DNA from: Thiotrichaceae bacterium
GTDB taxonomy: Bacteria > Pseudomonadota > Gammaproteobacteria > Beggiatoales > Beggiatoaceae
DNA length: 64,000 bases
NCBI GenBank assembly: GCA_028688145.1
Contig: JAQTYU010000002.1
Coordinates: 124,001-188,000 of the forward strand
Direction of reading: 5' to 3'
Positions 45,601 through 56,518 of the stretch are shown piece after piece. The notes below the pieces were generated by a model that saw only the letters and a list, made by a program, of their open reading frames with translations, was not told the origin of the DNA and ran no database searches. Made by a program: the position numbers and the translations under genes. Numbering within the stretch: position 1 is the stretch's first letter; the number at the start of each line of letters is the position of its first letter.

Positions 45601-47517
45601 CTACAGGCGGTCAGCAAAGGTTTTAATTTGAGCTTGTGCCTTCAAATTTGACAACATTTGCTTGCTCTCATTATCGCCGATAGCCATTTGTTGTTGCAAC
45701 TTCGCACGGTTTTGCGGGTCAGCTTTTTTATCGTCTTTAGCAGGTTCTTTAACTGCCAATACCGCTAACACCGCATAATCACCTTCTGCGCCCAGATTCA
45801 CACCTTCATACAATGCGCTATTGGCTTCAGGACGACCCAGTTTAAAAGCAGCTTGTGCAAGCTCCACTTGTTTGAAAGCGGGGTCACGACGTTTAACCCA
45901 TTGTGAATCTGCCCATTTCAAATGGTGTTGTTTTGCCACGGCATCAGCATCACCCGCTTTTTGCAGTGCTTCTAACAATTGCTTACCCAAGTTTTTGGCT
46001 TCAGTTTGTGCTTTTTCTTGTTTGATGGTTTTACGAATATCTTCTTTCACATCCGCTAAGGCTTTGGGCTTTGCCACTTCATGATCTTTCAAACGCAACA
46101 CAACGACATGCTGTGTACCTAATTCGACCACTTCGCTGTTATAGCCTTCTTTCAGCACGCCATCACTGAATGCGACTTCCAAGACTTTAGGCACTGATAA
46201 AATTGGGTCTTTTTCAATCCCTTTGCGATCAAATAATCCTGTGGATTTCTTTTCAAGCTTCATGGTTTTTAGCAAGGTATCTAAACTGTTTTGATTTTCA
46301 AAGGCAAGATTCCCAAATTGTTCGACTTGCGCGTAAAATTCAGTTTCAGCCTGTTCTTTTTGCACAGATGCTAATAATTCTGCACGTACTTCATCAAAAC
46401 TACGCACGATAGTGGGTTTATCTTCTACGAGTTGAATCAAATGATAACCGAATTCAGTTTTCACAGGTTCGCTGATGTCTTTGGCTTTCATCGCCTTCAC
46501 CGCATCTTCAAAAGGCTTGACCATTTGACCTGCTCCAAACCAGCCTAAATCTCCGCCATTTTTTGCATTGGAAGAATCTTTAGAAAACTGTTTTGCCGTG
46601 GCTTCAAAATCTGCACCGCCCCGAATCTTCGCCAATACTTCTTTAGCTTGCTTTAACGCAGCTTCACTGACTTCGGGTTTAGCATCCTTAGCCACATCTA
46701 AGAGAATATGGCGGGCGTGCCATTGTGCAGGCGTGGTATAGCTTGCTTTACGCTCTTCATAACGTTGCTTAAGTAAAGCCTCATCTACGGGCTTACTGGC
46801 GGCTAATTTGTTGCCTTCCAGTTCGACATAGTCCACGCTGACTTTTTCAGAAACCATGTATTGTGCAGTATGTTCTTGATAATGCTTCTCGATTTCCGCA
46901 TCACTGACCGTCACTTTATCGGCAAAGCGGCTGCTGGGCACTAGCAAATAACTGATTAAGCGTTGTTGATCTTCCAAACGCTTTGCTTGTTGTTGCTCGG
47001 CATCGGTCACAAATACTGAACGGCTGACACCTTCCCGCAATTGATCGGTGAGTAACACCCGACGAATTTGTGCTTCAAACCCCGTGGGAGTTAAACCTTG
47101 ACCTTGAAGTGCCTGCTGGTAAATCGCTGAAGAAAATTTCCCTTCTTGCTGAAAACTAGGGAATTCACGAATTCGCGCAGCTAATAAGGCATCACTGATG
47201 CGTAAACCCTGTTGTGCTGCGGTTTGCACCAGTAATTCTTCATCAATCATTTGACTGAGGGTATTTTGCTTAATTTGTGCTTCCATTGGGGTAATATCCA
47301 TATTTTGGAAGCGACTGCGCAAATTACGTTTTTGAGTTTGTACATTGTTTTGAAATTCATTTTGAGAAAGCTCGATGCCATTCACTTCGGCAACAGCCTG
47401 ATTGTGTGAAGGTTGGAAATACTCATTAACCCCCCACAAGGCAAAAGGCACAGTGATCATCCCGACAATAAGCCAAGCAAAAAATCCCTGTGCGCGATCA
47501 CGAATAACTTGAAGCAT
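45601..47517 (-). CDS. ppiD: PpiD-like membrane-anchored periplasmic chaperone
   Basis: PpiD is anchored in the inner membrane next to the Sec translocon and assists periplasmic proteins. The 638-residue protein has an N-terminal membrane helix (GFFAWLIVGMITVPFALWGV), a SurA-N-like chaperone region (NGIELSQNEFQNNVQTQKRN, MIDEELLVQTAAQQGLRISD), one parvulin-type rotamase domain (about 260-360, WHARHILLDV, GADFEATAKQFSKDSSNAKN, GGDLGWFGAGQMVKPFEDAV, FGYHLIQLVE), and a long C-terminal chaperone part. Position after hupB and lon matches E. coli; two tRNA genes are inserted between hupB and ppiD. Confidence 0.95.
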   Translation of the reverse strand: MLQVIRDRAQGFFAWLIVGMITVPFALWGVNEYFQPSHNQAVAEVNGIELSQNEFQNNVQTQKRNLRSRFQNMDITPMEAQIKQNTLSQMIDEELLVQTAAQQGLRISDALLAARIREFPSFQQEGKFSSAIYQQALQGQGLTPTGFEAQIRRVLLTDQLREGVSRSVFVTDAEQQQAKRLEDQQRLISYLLVPSSRFADKVTVSDAEIEKHYQEHTAQYMVSEKVSVDYVELEGNKLAASKPVDEALLKQRYEERKASYTTPAQWHARHILLDVAKDAKPEVSEAALKQAKEVLAKIRGGADFEATAKQFSKDSSNAKNGGDLGWFGAGQMVKPFEDAVKAMKAKDISEPVKTEFGYHLIQLVEDKPTIVRSFDEVRAELLASVQKEQAETEFYAQVEQFGNLAFENQNSLDTLLKTMKLEKKSTGLFDRKGIEKDPILSVPKVLEVAFSDGVLKEGYNSEVVELGTQHVVVLRLKDHEVAKPKALADVKEDIRKTIKQEKAQTEAKNLGKQLLEALQKAGDADAVAKQHHLKWADSQWVKRRDPAFKQVELAQAAFKLGRPEANSALYEGVNLGAEGDYAVLAVLAVKEPAKDDKKADPQNRAKLQQQMAIGDNESKQMLSNLKAQAQIKTFADRL

Positions 47518-47579
47518 AAAAATTCCCTAATCGTGCTGAAATGAGAATAGATTGTACGGAAGTCTAAAATTATTGCAAT

Positions 47580-47613
47580 AAAAAAGGGATGCATCTGTTG
47601 AGATGCACCCCTT
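47580..47613 (-). terminator. Terminator of the tRNA-Val/tRNA-Asp unit
   Basis: AAGGGATGCATCT pairs with AGATGCACCCCTT over GTTG; on the minus strand TTTTTTATTG follows. Confidence 0.9.
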
Positions 47614-47621
47614 GCAATTCG

Positions 47622-47698
47622 TGGCGGAGCGGACGGGGCTCGAACCCGCGACCCCCGGCGTGACAGGCCGGTATTCTGACCAACTGAACTACCGCTCC
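47622..47698 (-). tRNA. tRNA-Asp (GTC)
   Basis: Acceptor GGAGCGG/CCGCTCC, D arm AGTTCAGTTGGTCAGAAT, anticodon stem CCGGC/GCCGG with loop CTGTCAC (GTC), T arm with GGTTCGAGCCC, encoded CCA. All stems pair. Confidence 0.97.
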
Positions 47699-47721
47699 AT
47701 AAATCTATTACAACTACTTTT

Positions 47722-47797
47722 TGGTGGGTGTTGAGGGGTTCGAACCCCCGACATTCGCCTTGTAAGGGCGACGCTCTACCAGCTGAGCTAAACACCC
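47722..47797 (-). tRNA. tRNA-Val (TAC)
   Basis: Acceptor GGGTGTT/AACACCC, D arm GCTCAGCTGGTAGAGC, anticodon stem TCGCC/GGCGA with loop CTTACAA (TAC), T arm GGGGGTTCGAACCCC, encoded CCA. Confidence 0.97.
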
Positions 47798-47824
47798 ACT
47801 CGTGTACTGCATTAGAAGAATCAC

Positions 47825-47852
47825 ATTATAGTTGTTTTTTTCGATAATGCAA
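47825..47852 (-). promoter_or_regulatory. Promoter of the tRNA-Val/tRNA-Asp unit
   Basis: On the minus strand: TTGCAT, 16 bases, TATAAT, ending 28 bases before the tRNA-Val 5' end. Confidence 0.7.
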
Positions 47853-47871
47853 GTACTTTTTTTATTATTTT

Positions 47872-48153
47872 TTACTCTTTTCCGTTGACCGCATCTTTCA
47901 ATGCTTTACCGGGCTTAAACAGGGGTACTTTCGCAGCTTCAATTTCAATCGGAGCATTGGTACGTGGATTGCGACCCGTGCGAGCAGCACGTTCACGCAC
48001 ACTAAAGGTTCCAAAACCAATTAAAGTCACGGCATCACCTTCGGACAGTGATTTTTTGATGCTATCAAAAACAGCTTCAACAACTTTGGTGGCAGAAGCT
48101 TTGGTAATATCCGCAGATTCTGCGACAGCTTGGATTAATTCTGATTTATTCAT
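47872..48153 (-). CDS. hupB: Histone-like DNA-binding protein HU
   Basis: HU bends and compacts DNA as a dimer. The 93-residue protein is a typical HU subunit: [20 protein letters not shown], the dimer helix region [40 protein letters not shown] and the basic arm end ...[20 protein letters not shown]. Start at 48153 follows GGGGAAAA and gives the canonical length; a frame extending to 48237 is not conserved. It follows lon on the same strand, the order seen in E. coli and Pseudomonas. Confidence 0.97.
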   Translation of the reverse strand: MNKSELIQAVAESADITKASATKVVEAVFDSIKKSLSEGDAVTLIGFGTFSVRERAARTGRNPRTNAPIEIEAAKVPLFKPGKALKDAVNGKE

Positions 48154-48296
48154 TTTTCCCCCGCGTTGACGTGGTGTTAAATCGCTATAATCTCTAAATT
48201 CAAGACGGCTTGGTCTCATACTTAATAGTATGCACAAAACATGCCGTTTTTCGTAGATGCGCTTGATACGCTACGTGAGCCTAGTATAACCATATC

Positions 48297-50714
48297 TTAA
48301 CAGGTTTGTACACTCTGATTTGTCGGATTATCTGTGCTAGGCACAGGATTTTCAACCACTTTAGGCTGGGGCATCCGTTGCAAGGCGAGTTCTAACGCTT
48401 CTTCAACCCATTTCACAGGACGAATATCAAGATTTTTCTTAATATTATCAGGGATTTCCTGCAAGTCCTTGCGATTTTCATCAGGGATTAACACCATCCG
48501 AATTCCGCCGCGCAAAGCCGCCAGTAATTTTTCTTTCAAACCACCAATCGGTAACACTTCGCCGCGCAAAGTGATTTCACCCGTCATTGCCACATCGGCG
48601 CGCACAGGAATATTACTGAGCACTGAAACCATTGCGACACACATTCCCACGCCCGCGCTAGGACCGTCTTTCGGAGTTGCGCCTTCAGGAACGTGAATAT
48701 GCAAGTCAAACTTTTGGTAGAAATCAGGATCAATGTGCAATTGTGCAGTACGACCGCGCACCACGCTCATTGCCGCTTGAATCGATTCTTGCATCACATC
48801 GCCAAGCTGTCCCGTGTAAGTTAATTTACCCTTACCCGTCATGCTTGCCGCTTCGATGGTTAATAAATCACCCCCGACTTCCGTCCATGCCAAGCCCGTG
48901 ACTTGTCCAACACGGTCTTGCTCTTCTGCACGCCCATAGTGAAAACGTTGCACCCCTAAATATTTTTCAATATTCCGTGAGCTAATTACCACTTTCTTAG
49001 TACTGGGTTTCAGCAGGATTTCTTTGACCACTTTACGGCAAATCTTGGCAATTTCACGTTCCAAATTACGCACGCCCGCTTCACGGGTGTAATAACGCAC
49101 GATGTCACGGATGGCACTTTCGCTGATACTGATTTCATTGCTCTTCAGCCCATTATTTTTGAGCTGTTTGGCAACTAAATAATTTTCCGCAATGTGAATT
49201 TTTTCATCTTCGGTATAACCGGGCAGACGAATCACTTCCATCCGATCCAATAAAGCGGAGGGAATATTTAAAGTATTTGCGGTTGCGACAAACATCACAT
49301 CAGACAAGTCATAATCGACTTCTAGGTAATGATCGTTGAAAGTGCCGTTTTGTTCAGGATCGAGCACTTCTAACAAAGCTGCCGCAGGATCGCCCCGGAA
49401 ATCCATCGCCATCTTGTCGATTTCATCGAGCAAGAACAAAGGATTGCGCGTCCCAATTTTCGACAGGTTTTGAATAATTTTGCCGGGCATAGAACCGATA
49501 TACGTGCGACGATGTCCCCGAATTTCAGCTTCATCACGCACGCCCCCTAAGGACATCCGTGAAAACTTACGATTTGTGGCGCGAGCGATGGATTGCCCTA
49601 AGGAAGTTTTACCGACACCGGGCGGTCCGACTAAACATAAAATGGGACCTTTGAGTTTTTGCACCCGCTGTTGCACCGCAAGATACTCTAAAATGCGTTC
49701 TTTGACTTTTTCTAAACCGTAATGATCATGTTCAAGCACTTGCTCGGCTTTGCTCATGTCGCGACTGATCTTGGTGCGCTTTTTCCAAGGCACATTGACC
49801 ATAACCTCAATATAATTACGCACCACGGTCGCTTCCGCAGACATGGGCGACATCATCTTGAGTTTTTGCAATTCGGAAATCGCTTTCGCTTTTGCCTCTT
49901 TCGGCATTCCCGCTTCTTCAATTTTCCGCGCTAATTCTTCAACTTCGTTAGGCGCGTCTTCAATCTCGCCGAGTTCTTTTTGAATAGCTTTCATTTGCTC
50001 ATTCAAATAATACTCACGCTGACTCTTTTCCATTTGCCCTTTGACGCGCTTACGAATGCGACGTTCCACTTGGAGCAAATCGATTTCAGATTCCAACAGC
50101 GCAACCAGATGTTCCATGCGTGGCTGCACATCAATAATTTCCAGAATCTTTTGCTTTTCTTCCAATTTAACCGCCATGTGGGCGGCAATGGTATCGGAAA
50201 GGCGACTGGAATCATCGATATTGGAGATTGAACTGAGAATTTCGGGGGGAACTTTGCGATTGAGTTTGATGTATTGTTCAAACAGCGAAATAATCGAGCG
50301 CGACAAGCCTTCCACTTCACGATCATCACTGGCTTCAAGCTGCAAAGGCAGGGCTTGTGCCATAAACATTTCATCGACAGGCAGGAAATTCAACACGCGG
50401 GCGCGTTGCCGACCTTCGACTAATACTTTAATCGTACCATCAGGGAGTTTTAATAATTGCAGGATGACCGCAATCGTGCCCACGCGGTGGATATTATCGA
50501 TTTCAGGCTCATCATCAGCGGCATTTTTTTGGGCAACCAGCAAAATTTCCTTGCTTTCTGCCATCGCTTTTTCTAAGGCATTAATCGATTTTTCTCTGCC
50601 GACAAACAAGGGAATTACCATGTGGGGATAAACCACAACATCCCTGAGGGGCAGAACGGGCAAGACCAAACGCGGGTCTTCGGTTACTTCTGAGGTTGGG
50701 TCTTCATGGGTCAT
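48297..50714 (-). CDS. lon: ATP-dependent protease Lon
   Basis: Lon degrades misfolded and selected regulatory proteins. The 805-residue protein has the N-terminal substrate domain (LPVLPLRDVVVYPHMVIPLF), the AAA+ module with Walker A GPPGVGKTSLGQS and Walker B LFLLDEIDK, and the C-terminal serine protease domain with the catalytic serine in PKDGPSAGVGM and the Lys downstream in GGLKEKLLAA. ATG 50714 follows AAGAGGAA at the right distance; a frame 16 codons longer is possible. A heat-shock-type promoter lies just upstream. Confidence 0.97.
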   Translation of the reverse strand: MTHEDPTSEVTEDPRLVLPVLPLRDVVVYPHMVIPLFVGREKSINALEKAMAESKEILLVAQKNAADDEPEIDNIHRVGTIAVILQLLKLPDGTIKVLVEGRQRARVLNFLPVDEMFMAQALPLQLEASDDREVEGLSRSIISLFEQYIKLNRKVPPEILSSISNIDDSSRLSDTIAAHMAVKLEEKQKILEIIDVQPRMEHLVALLESEIDLLQVERRIRKRVKGQMEKSQREYYLNEQMKAIQKELGEIEDAPNEVEELARKIEEAGMPKEAKAKAISELQKLKMMSPMSAEATVVRNYIEVMVNVPWKKRTKISRDMSKAEQVLEHDHYGLEKVKERILEYLAVQQRVQKLKGPILCLVGPPGVGKTSLGQSIARATNRKFSRMSLGGVRDEAEIRGHRRTYIGSMPGKIIQNLSKIGTRNPLFLLDEIDKMAMDFRGDPAAALLEVLDPEQNGTFNDHYLEVDYDLSDVMFVATANTLNIPSALLDRMEVIRLPGYTEDEKIHIAENYLVAKQLKNNGLKSNEISISESAIRDIVRYYTREAGVRNLEREIAKICRKVVKEILLKPSTKKVVISSRNIEKYLGVQRFHYGRAEEQDRVGQVTGLAWTEVGGDLLTIEAASMTGKGKLTYTGQLGDVMQESIQAAMSVVRGRTAQLHIDPDFYQKFDLHIHVPEGATPKDGPSAGVGMCVAMVSVLSNIPVRADVAMTGEITLRGEVLPIGGLKEKLLAALRGGIRMVLIPDENRKDLQEIPDNIKKNLDIRPVKWVEEALELALQRMPQPKVVENPVPSTDNPTNQSVQTC

Positions 50715-50764
50715 GGCAAATTCCTCTTGATTCGGCTGCTCAAAATACTCGATTGATGGCATTG

Positions 50765-50794
50765 ATCATGGGACTTATCGCACATGAAATCAAG
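50765..50794 (-). promoter_or_regulatory. Candidate sigma-32 (heat shock) promoter of lon
   Basis: On the minus strand: CTTGAT, 16 bases, CCCATGAT, close to the CTTGAA / CCCCATnT consensus. It would start transcription about 45 bases before lon. Confidence 0.55.
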
Positions 50795-50834
50795 TATTGA
50801 CCCATAAAAATGTCTTATTTTAGACTTAAGCGTC

Positions 50835-52118
50835 TCAATCTGAAGCAGCGCGCTGTTTTTCGATATTATTATACAAGATGATGGGCTTAGACTCGCCCTG
50901 AATCACGGATTCATCAACCACGACTTTTGCAACATTTTCCATCGAGGGTAAATCATACATGGTATCGAGCAGAATTTGTTCTAAGATAGAACGCAAGCCG
51001 CGTGCGCCTGTGTTACGTTCCATGGCTTTACGTGCCACAGCCCGCAAGGCTTCTTCACGAAATTCTAATTCTGTGCCTTCCATTTCAAATAAATGAACAT
51101 ATTGCTTAGTTAAAGCATTTTTAGGTGCGGTCAGAATTTCGACTAATTGGGCTTCATCCAGTTCTTGCAAGGTTGCAATGATGGGCAAACGTCCGATAAA
51201 TTCGGGAATTAATCCAAATTTAATCAAGTCTTCAGGTTCGACAGAACGTAATAATTGATTCAGTGAACGCTTGTTATCTTTAGATTGGACTTCTGCGGAA
51301 AAGCCGATGCCTGTTTTTTCAGAACGCGCGCGAATATTCTTTTCTAAGCCTGCAAATGCGCCGCCACAGATAAAGAGAATATTGCTGGTATCGACTTGGA
51401 GGAATTCTTGTTGAGGATGCTTTCTGCCCCCTTGAGGAGGTACGGAAGCGACCGTGCCTTCAATCAATTTTAATAAGGCTTGTTGTACGCCTTCCCCAGA
51501 AACATCACGGGTGATTGAGGGATTATCTGATTTGCGAGAAATCTTGTCGATTTCGTCAATGTAGACAATGCCATTTTGGGCTTTTTCTACATCGTAATCG
51601 CATTTTTGCAGCAATTTTTGAATGATATTTTCAACGTCTTCACCGACATAACCCGCTTCAGTCAACGTGGTCGCATCTGCCATCGTGAAGGGCACATTCA
51701 ATAAACGTGCTAAAGTTTCTGCGAGTAAAGTCTTACCTGAACCTGTAGGGCCAATTAACAACACGTTACTTTTTGCAATTTCGATGTCATCGCTTTTGCG
51801 CGTGCCACGATTTTCTAAACGCTTGTAATGGTTATACACGGCAACGGACAGAATCTTTTTTGCAAAATCCTGTCCGATGACATATTCATTTAAATGGGCA
51901 TTGATTTCATGCGGGGTCGGCAGATTTCTGGCGTTAACCTGCTGATGTTCTTGCATTTCCTCGCGGATAATGTCATTGCATAATTCGACGCATTCATCAC
52001 AGATGAACACTGAAGGTCCTGCAATAAGTTTGCGTACTTCATGCTGACTTTTGCCGCAAAAAGAACAATACAACAGTCGTTCGTCAGTCCCTGTTTTGCC
52101 CTTTCTATCATCACCCAT
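50835..52118 (-). CDS. clpX: ATP-dependent unfoldase ClpX
   Basis: ClpX recognises tagged substrates, unfolds them and feeds them to ClpP. The 427-residue protein has the N-terminal zinc-binding domain ([14 protein letters not shown]...[13 protein letters not shown]), Walker [13 protein letters not shown], pore-loop [14 protein letters not shown], Walker [12 protein letters not shown], and the ClpP-contact region with [13 protein letters not shown] preceding the IGF-like loop area (GIGF in [12 protein letters not shown]). GAGGTGG precedes the ATG. It follows clpP after 51 bases and may also have its own -10-like TATACT in that gap. Confidence 0.98.
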   Translation of the reverse strand: MGDDRKGKTGTDERLLYCSFCGKSQHEVRKLIAGPSVFICDECVELCNDIIREEMQEHQQVNARNLPTPHEINAHLNEYVIGQDFAKKILSVAVYNHYKRLENRGTRKSDDIEIAKSNVLLIGPTGSGKTLLAETLARLLNVPFTMADATTLTEAGYVGEDVENIIQKLLQKCDYDVEKAQNGIVYIDEIDKISRKSDNPSITRDVSGEGVQQALLKLIEGTVASVPPQGGRKHPQQEFLQVDTSNILFICGGAFAGLEKNIRARSEKTGIGFSAEVQSKDNKRSLNQLLRSVEPEDLIKFGLIPEFIGRLPIIATLQELDEAQLVEILTAPKNALTKQYVHLFEMEGTELEFREEALRAVARKAMERNTGARGLRSILEQILLDTMYDLPSMENVAKVVVDESVIQGESKPIILYNNIEKQRAASD

Positions 52119-52169
52119 TTAAAGCCACCTCGTGTAGATACGGTCTATCGCCTGAGCGTAGTATAACGT

Positions 52170-52808
52170 TTAAGCTGCGCTATTAGCAGATTGACGAGTG
52201 TTAAGCACCGCATCAATCAAGCCATATTCCACGGCAGCATCTGCTCCCATGAAATTATCGCGGTCGGTATCACGTTGAATAGTTTCAACGGACTGTCCCG
52301 TGTGCTTAGCCATAATCGTATTCAAACGTTCTTTAACCTTCATGATTTCGCGAGCATGGATTTCAATATCCGTGGCTTGCCCTTGGAAACCGCCTAAAGG
52401 TTGATGAATCATCATCCGAGAGTGTGGCAAACAATAACGCTTTCCTTTCGTCCCGCCTGTCAGCAATAATGCGCCCATGCTCGCTGCCTGCCCAATGCAC
52501 AAGGTGCTAATGTCAGGTTTAATAAACTGCATGGTGTCGTAAATTGCAAGTCCTGCGGTGACAGAACCCCCGGGGGAGTTGATGTACAGGTGAATATCCT
52601 TATCGGGATTTTCAGATTCTAGGAATAATAATTGTGCAACGACCAAGTTCGCCATGTAATCTTCAACCTGCCCCACGAGGAAAATCACCCGTTCTTTGAG
52701 GAGGCGTGAGTAAATATCATACGCACGCTCACCCCGAGCAGACTGTTCGACCACAATCGGAACCAAGCCACCTGCGGCATAAGGTTCAATCAGAGGTCGG
52801 TCGTTCAT
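52170..52808 (-). CDS. clpP: ATP-dependent Clp protease proteolytic subunit
   Basis: ClpP forms the barrel-shaped peptidase of ClpXP and ClpAP. The 212-residue protein carries the catalytic triad Ser110 ([13 protein letters not shown]), His135 ([10 protein letters not shown]) and Asp184 ([10 protein letters not shown]). The N-terminal segment before [20 protein letters not shown] is the usual propeptide. ATG 52808 lies one base after the tig stop codon, so translation is probably coupled to tig; a longer frame would overlap tig. Confidence 0.98.
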   Translation of the reverse strand: MNDRPLIEPYAAGGLVPIVVEQSARGERAYDIYSRLLKERVIFLVGQVEDYMANLVVAQLLFLESENPDKDIHLYINSPGGSVTAGLAIYDTMQFIKPDISTLCIGQAASMGALLLTGGTKGKRYCLPHSRMMIHQPLGGFQGQATDIEIHAREIMKVKERLNTIMAKHTGQSVETIQRDTDRDNFMGADAAVEYGLIDAVLNTRQSANSAA

Positions 52809-52809
52809 C

Positions 52810-54129
52810 TTAGCTCGCTGCCTTTTGTGAATCTTGCTGCATAGCATCGTCAAAACTGAGTTGTTTATCCGTCAAATTGGCTTTTGACAACAAGAAATCA
52901 ACCACTTGTTCTTCTAACACTGTGGCTTCTACTTGTTGTAAACGCTCACGTTCAGAATAGAACCATTTTTTGACCGATTCAGGGTCTTCATAAGTTGAAG
53001 AAATCGCATCCAACATTTCATTCACTTTTTCAGCACTGACTTGAATGTTATTTTGTTGAACCAATTCAGCGACTAACAAACCTAATTTAACCCGCTTGGT
53101 GGATTCTTCTGCAAATTGTTCGGGCTTGAGATCATAATTTTGAATCCCACGCTCATTCAATTCTTGCTGCATTTTTTGCAAGCTACGGGCAGATTCATCG
53201 TCCACTAAAGTCTTGGGCACGTCGATTTGATTCGCACTTAACAAGGCGGTTAATGCCGCATGTTTAGTTTTAGATTTCAGCGCGTACTTTAATTCACGTT
53301 CCATATTTTGACGGACTTCAGTGCGTAAGGTTTCGAGACTACCGTCTTCTACGCCTAACACCTTCGCAAAATCGTCATTCAGTTCAGGTAACAGCGGTTT
53401 CGACACGCTATTGACATGGATTGAGAAACAAACTTCTTTGCCTGCGATTTCGGGATTTTGATGATCAGCGGGGAAGTTAATCGCTAATTCGCGATCTTCA
53501 TTCGCTTTCACGCCGAGTAAACCCGTTTCCATTTCAGGCAGTACAAATTTATTTTTGCCGAGAATTAAAGGCAAGCTTTCAACTTGATTGCCTTGGAAGG
53601 TTTTACCGTCAACGGTGCCCACGAAATCGATGATGACGCGATCACCATCAGCCGCTGCATCTTCAGTTTCTTCCCAGCCCTTACGCTGATCACGCAGCTT
53701 AAACAGCATGTTATCAACATCGGCATCGGTGACTTCAGCAATTGATTGTTCAATAGCTAAGGCTTCGACGACGACTTGGGCGATTTCGGGATAAACTTCA
53801 AAGTCTGCAACATAAGACAAATCTTGATCAAGATTGATGTCGCTGGGGAAATCAATTTTCGGTTGACCTGCGGGACGCAGTTTTTCTTGTTGTACCGCTT
53901 CGTAAAAACTGGATTGCACGGTTTCGCCAATCACTTCTTGACGAACTTGCAAGCCGTATTTTTGTTCTACGATGCGTAAAGGTACTTTCCCAGGACGAAA
54001 GCCATTAATTTTGGCTGTGCGCGTGAGCGATTTTAAACGATTTTGAATTTCTTGATCGATACGTTGTTTCGGCACTCCAACTGTCATGCGCCGTTCTAAA
54101 GTGCTCACTGCTTCTATGGACACTTGCAT
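52810..54129 (-). CDS. tig: Trigger factor
   Basis: Trigger factor binds the ribosome exit tunnel and shields nascent chains. The 439-residue protein has the ribosome-binding tail region with the signature GFRPGKVP (about residue 44), an FKBP-type isomerase domain (about 155-245, [34 protein letters not shown]), and a C-terminal chaperone domain. It is the first gene of the tig-clpP-clpX series. A tRNA-Leu gene lies 40 bases upstream on the same strand. Confidence 0.97.
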   Translation of the reverse strand: MQVSIEAVSTLERRMTVGVPKQRIDQEIQNRLKSLTRTAKINGFRPGKVPLRIVEQKYGLQVRQEVIGETVQSSFYEAVQQEKLRPAGQPKIDFPSDINLDQDLSYVADFEVYPEIAQVVVEALAIEQSIAEVTDADVDNMLFKLRDQRKGWEETEDAAADGDRVIIDFVGTVDGKTFQGNQVESLPLILGKNKFVLPEMETGLLGVKANEDRELAINFPADHQNPEIAGKEVCFSIHVNSVSKPLLPELNDDFAKVLGVEDGSLETLRTEVRQNMERELKYALKSKTKHAALTALLSANQIDVPKTLVDDESARSLQKMQQELNERGIQNYDLKPEQFAEESTKRVKLGLLVAELVQQNNIQVSAEKVNEMLDAISSTYEDPESVKKWFYSERERLQQVEATVLEEQVVDFLLSKANLTDKQLSFDDAMQQDSQKAAS

Positions 54130-54168
54130 GTCGTAACCTCTTGTAACATCACGCTATTGAAATATAGA

Positions 54169-54253
<85 letters not shown>

Positions 54254-54301
54254 TCTAACAGACATTTGGAATAGCGGTGGTGTACACCATTGACTGAATG
54301 A

Positions 54302-54329
54302 CAAAAAACCCAGCATTAATGCTGGGCTT
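54302..54329 (-). terminator. Terminator after tRNA-Lys
   Basis: Perfect palindrome CCCAGCATTAATGCTGGG (54309-54326); on the minus strand TTTTTTGTC follows. Confidence 0.85.
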
Positions 54330-54336
54330 TATAAAC

Positions 54337-54412
<76 letters not shown>

Positions 54413-54503
54413 TAAGGGTTAAAGATTTTACTAGAAAGCAACACCTAACAGCAAGTACTTTTATGAGCTTGTGTCGCTATGTGCCATACCGTTATGGATG
54501 CGC

Positions 54504-54531
54504 ATTATATACTGCTTTTCGTAAACGTCAA
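54504..54531 (-). promoter_or_regulatory. tRNA-Lys promoter
   Basis: On the minus strand: TTGACG, 16 bases, TATAAT, then GCGC. The discriminator equals that of the tRNA-Pro promoter. Confidence 0.75.
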
Positions 54532-54558
54532 ACCCAAATGACATAATTTTTCGCTAAA

Positions 54559-54828
<270 letters not shown>

Positions 54829-54852
54829 TTAAATAATAAGCCATTAACAAGT

Positions 54853-55344
<492 letters not shown>

Positions 55345-55559
55345 TCATTTAGATGGTCGTCAAAAGGATGTGCAGACAGGAATGTGAAGTTAGAAATTCG
55401 AGAAGTTGCAGCGATGTCACCGAGAATTTGAGCACCTGCTCACAACAGCGCGGGCAATTTTACGACAGTCACCGCGTTTAGTACAGAAAATGGTGTTGCA
55501 CATTGGGTGTCATCTCAATATCATCACAGCACCTATAGGCTTGCACAAGAATAGAGAAC

Positions 55560-56450
55560 ATGCCCCTAAAAACGCTGATGCGAACTTATCAACAACGTGC
55601 GGATAGCGCGTTAGAACAATTCTTACCCACAGAACATATTCAACCTGCGCGTTTGCACGCGGCGATGCGTTATGCCGTGCTCAATGGGGGCAAACGGGTG
55701 CGCCCGATTTTAACCTACCTCACAGGAAGCGCGTTACAAGTGCCGCTGTCGGTCTTAGACGCGCCCGCCTGTGCCGTGGAACTGATTCATGCGTATTCGC
55801 TGGTACATGACGATTTACCCGCGATGGACGATGATGATTTACGGCGCGGCAAGCCCACCTGTCACAAAGCCTTTGACGAAGCCACTGCCATTTTAGCGGG
55901 CGATGCTTTGCAAACCTTGGCATTTTACGTGCTCAGTCATGACAGCTATTCAGAACTTGGCGAACGGCAACGCTTAAAAATGCTCGAAACTTTAGCCCTT
56001 GCCAGCGGTTCACGCGGTATGGCGGGCGGGCAAGCGATTGACATCGATGCCGTGGGCAAAAAGCTGAATTTAGCCGAGCTTGAAAACATGCACATTCACA
56101 AAACGGGGGCATTGATTCGCGCCAGCGTGAAAATCGGTGCATTGGCAAGCACGCAGGCTGATGATCATATTTTAGAAAAGCTCGAACATTATGCAAAATG
56201 TATTGGGCTGGCTTTCCAAATTCAAGATGATATTTTAGATGTGGAAAGCAGCACCGAAGTGCTCGGTAAGGCACAAGGCGCGGATCAAGCCCTCGACAAA
56301 CCCACGTATCCGACGTTACTTGGATTACGGGGCGCAAAACAAATGGCGGCGGAATTAATTGAACAAGCCGTTGACAGTCTCAGCAGTTTTGACCAGAAGG
56401 CGGATCCGCTGCGTTGGATGGCGCAATACATCATTCAACGCCAGTTTTAA
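55560..56450 (+). CDS. ispA: Farnesyl diphosphate synthase
   Basis: IspA condenses isopentenyl diphosphate with allylic diphosphates to make farnesyl diphosphate for undecaprenol, quinones and hopanoids. The 296-residue protein has MRYAVLNGGKRVRPILTYLT, the first aspartate-rich motif LVHDDLPAMDDDDLRRGKPT, GGQAIDID and the second motif FQIQDDILDVESS. Length matches ispA. No xseB or dxs gene flanks it, unlike in E. coli. The Shine-Dalgarno is weak; an alternative ATG lies six codons further in. Confidence 0.93.
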   Translation: MPLKTLMRTYQQRADSALEQFLPTEHIQPARLHAAMRYAVLNGGKRVRPILTYLTGSALQVPLSVLDAPACAVELIHAYSLVHDDLPAMDDDDLRRGKPTCHKAFDEATAILAGDALQTLAFYVLSHDSYSELGERQRLKMLETLALASGSRGMAGGQAIDIDAVGKKLNLAELENMHIHKTGALIRASVKIGALASTQADDHILEKLEHYAKCIGLAFQIQDDILDVESSTEVLGKAQGADQALDKPTYPTLLGLRGAKQMAAELIEQAVDSLSSFDQKADPLRWMAQYIIQRQF

Positions 56451-56518
56451 GCGTTTTACTTTCTCATTCCTTCAAAAACTTTTATCATATCGACTTTAAC
56501 CTAGCGATCGAAACGACT

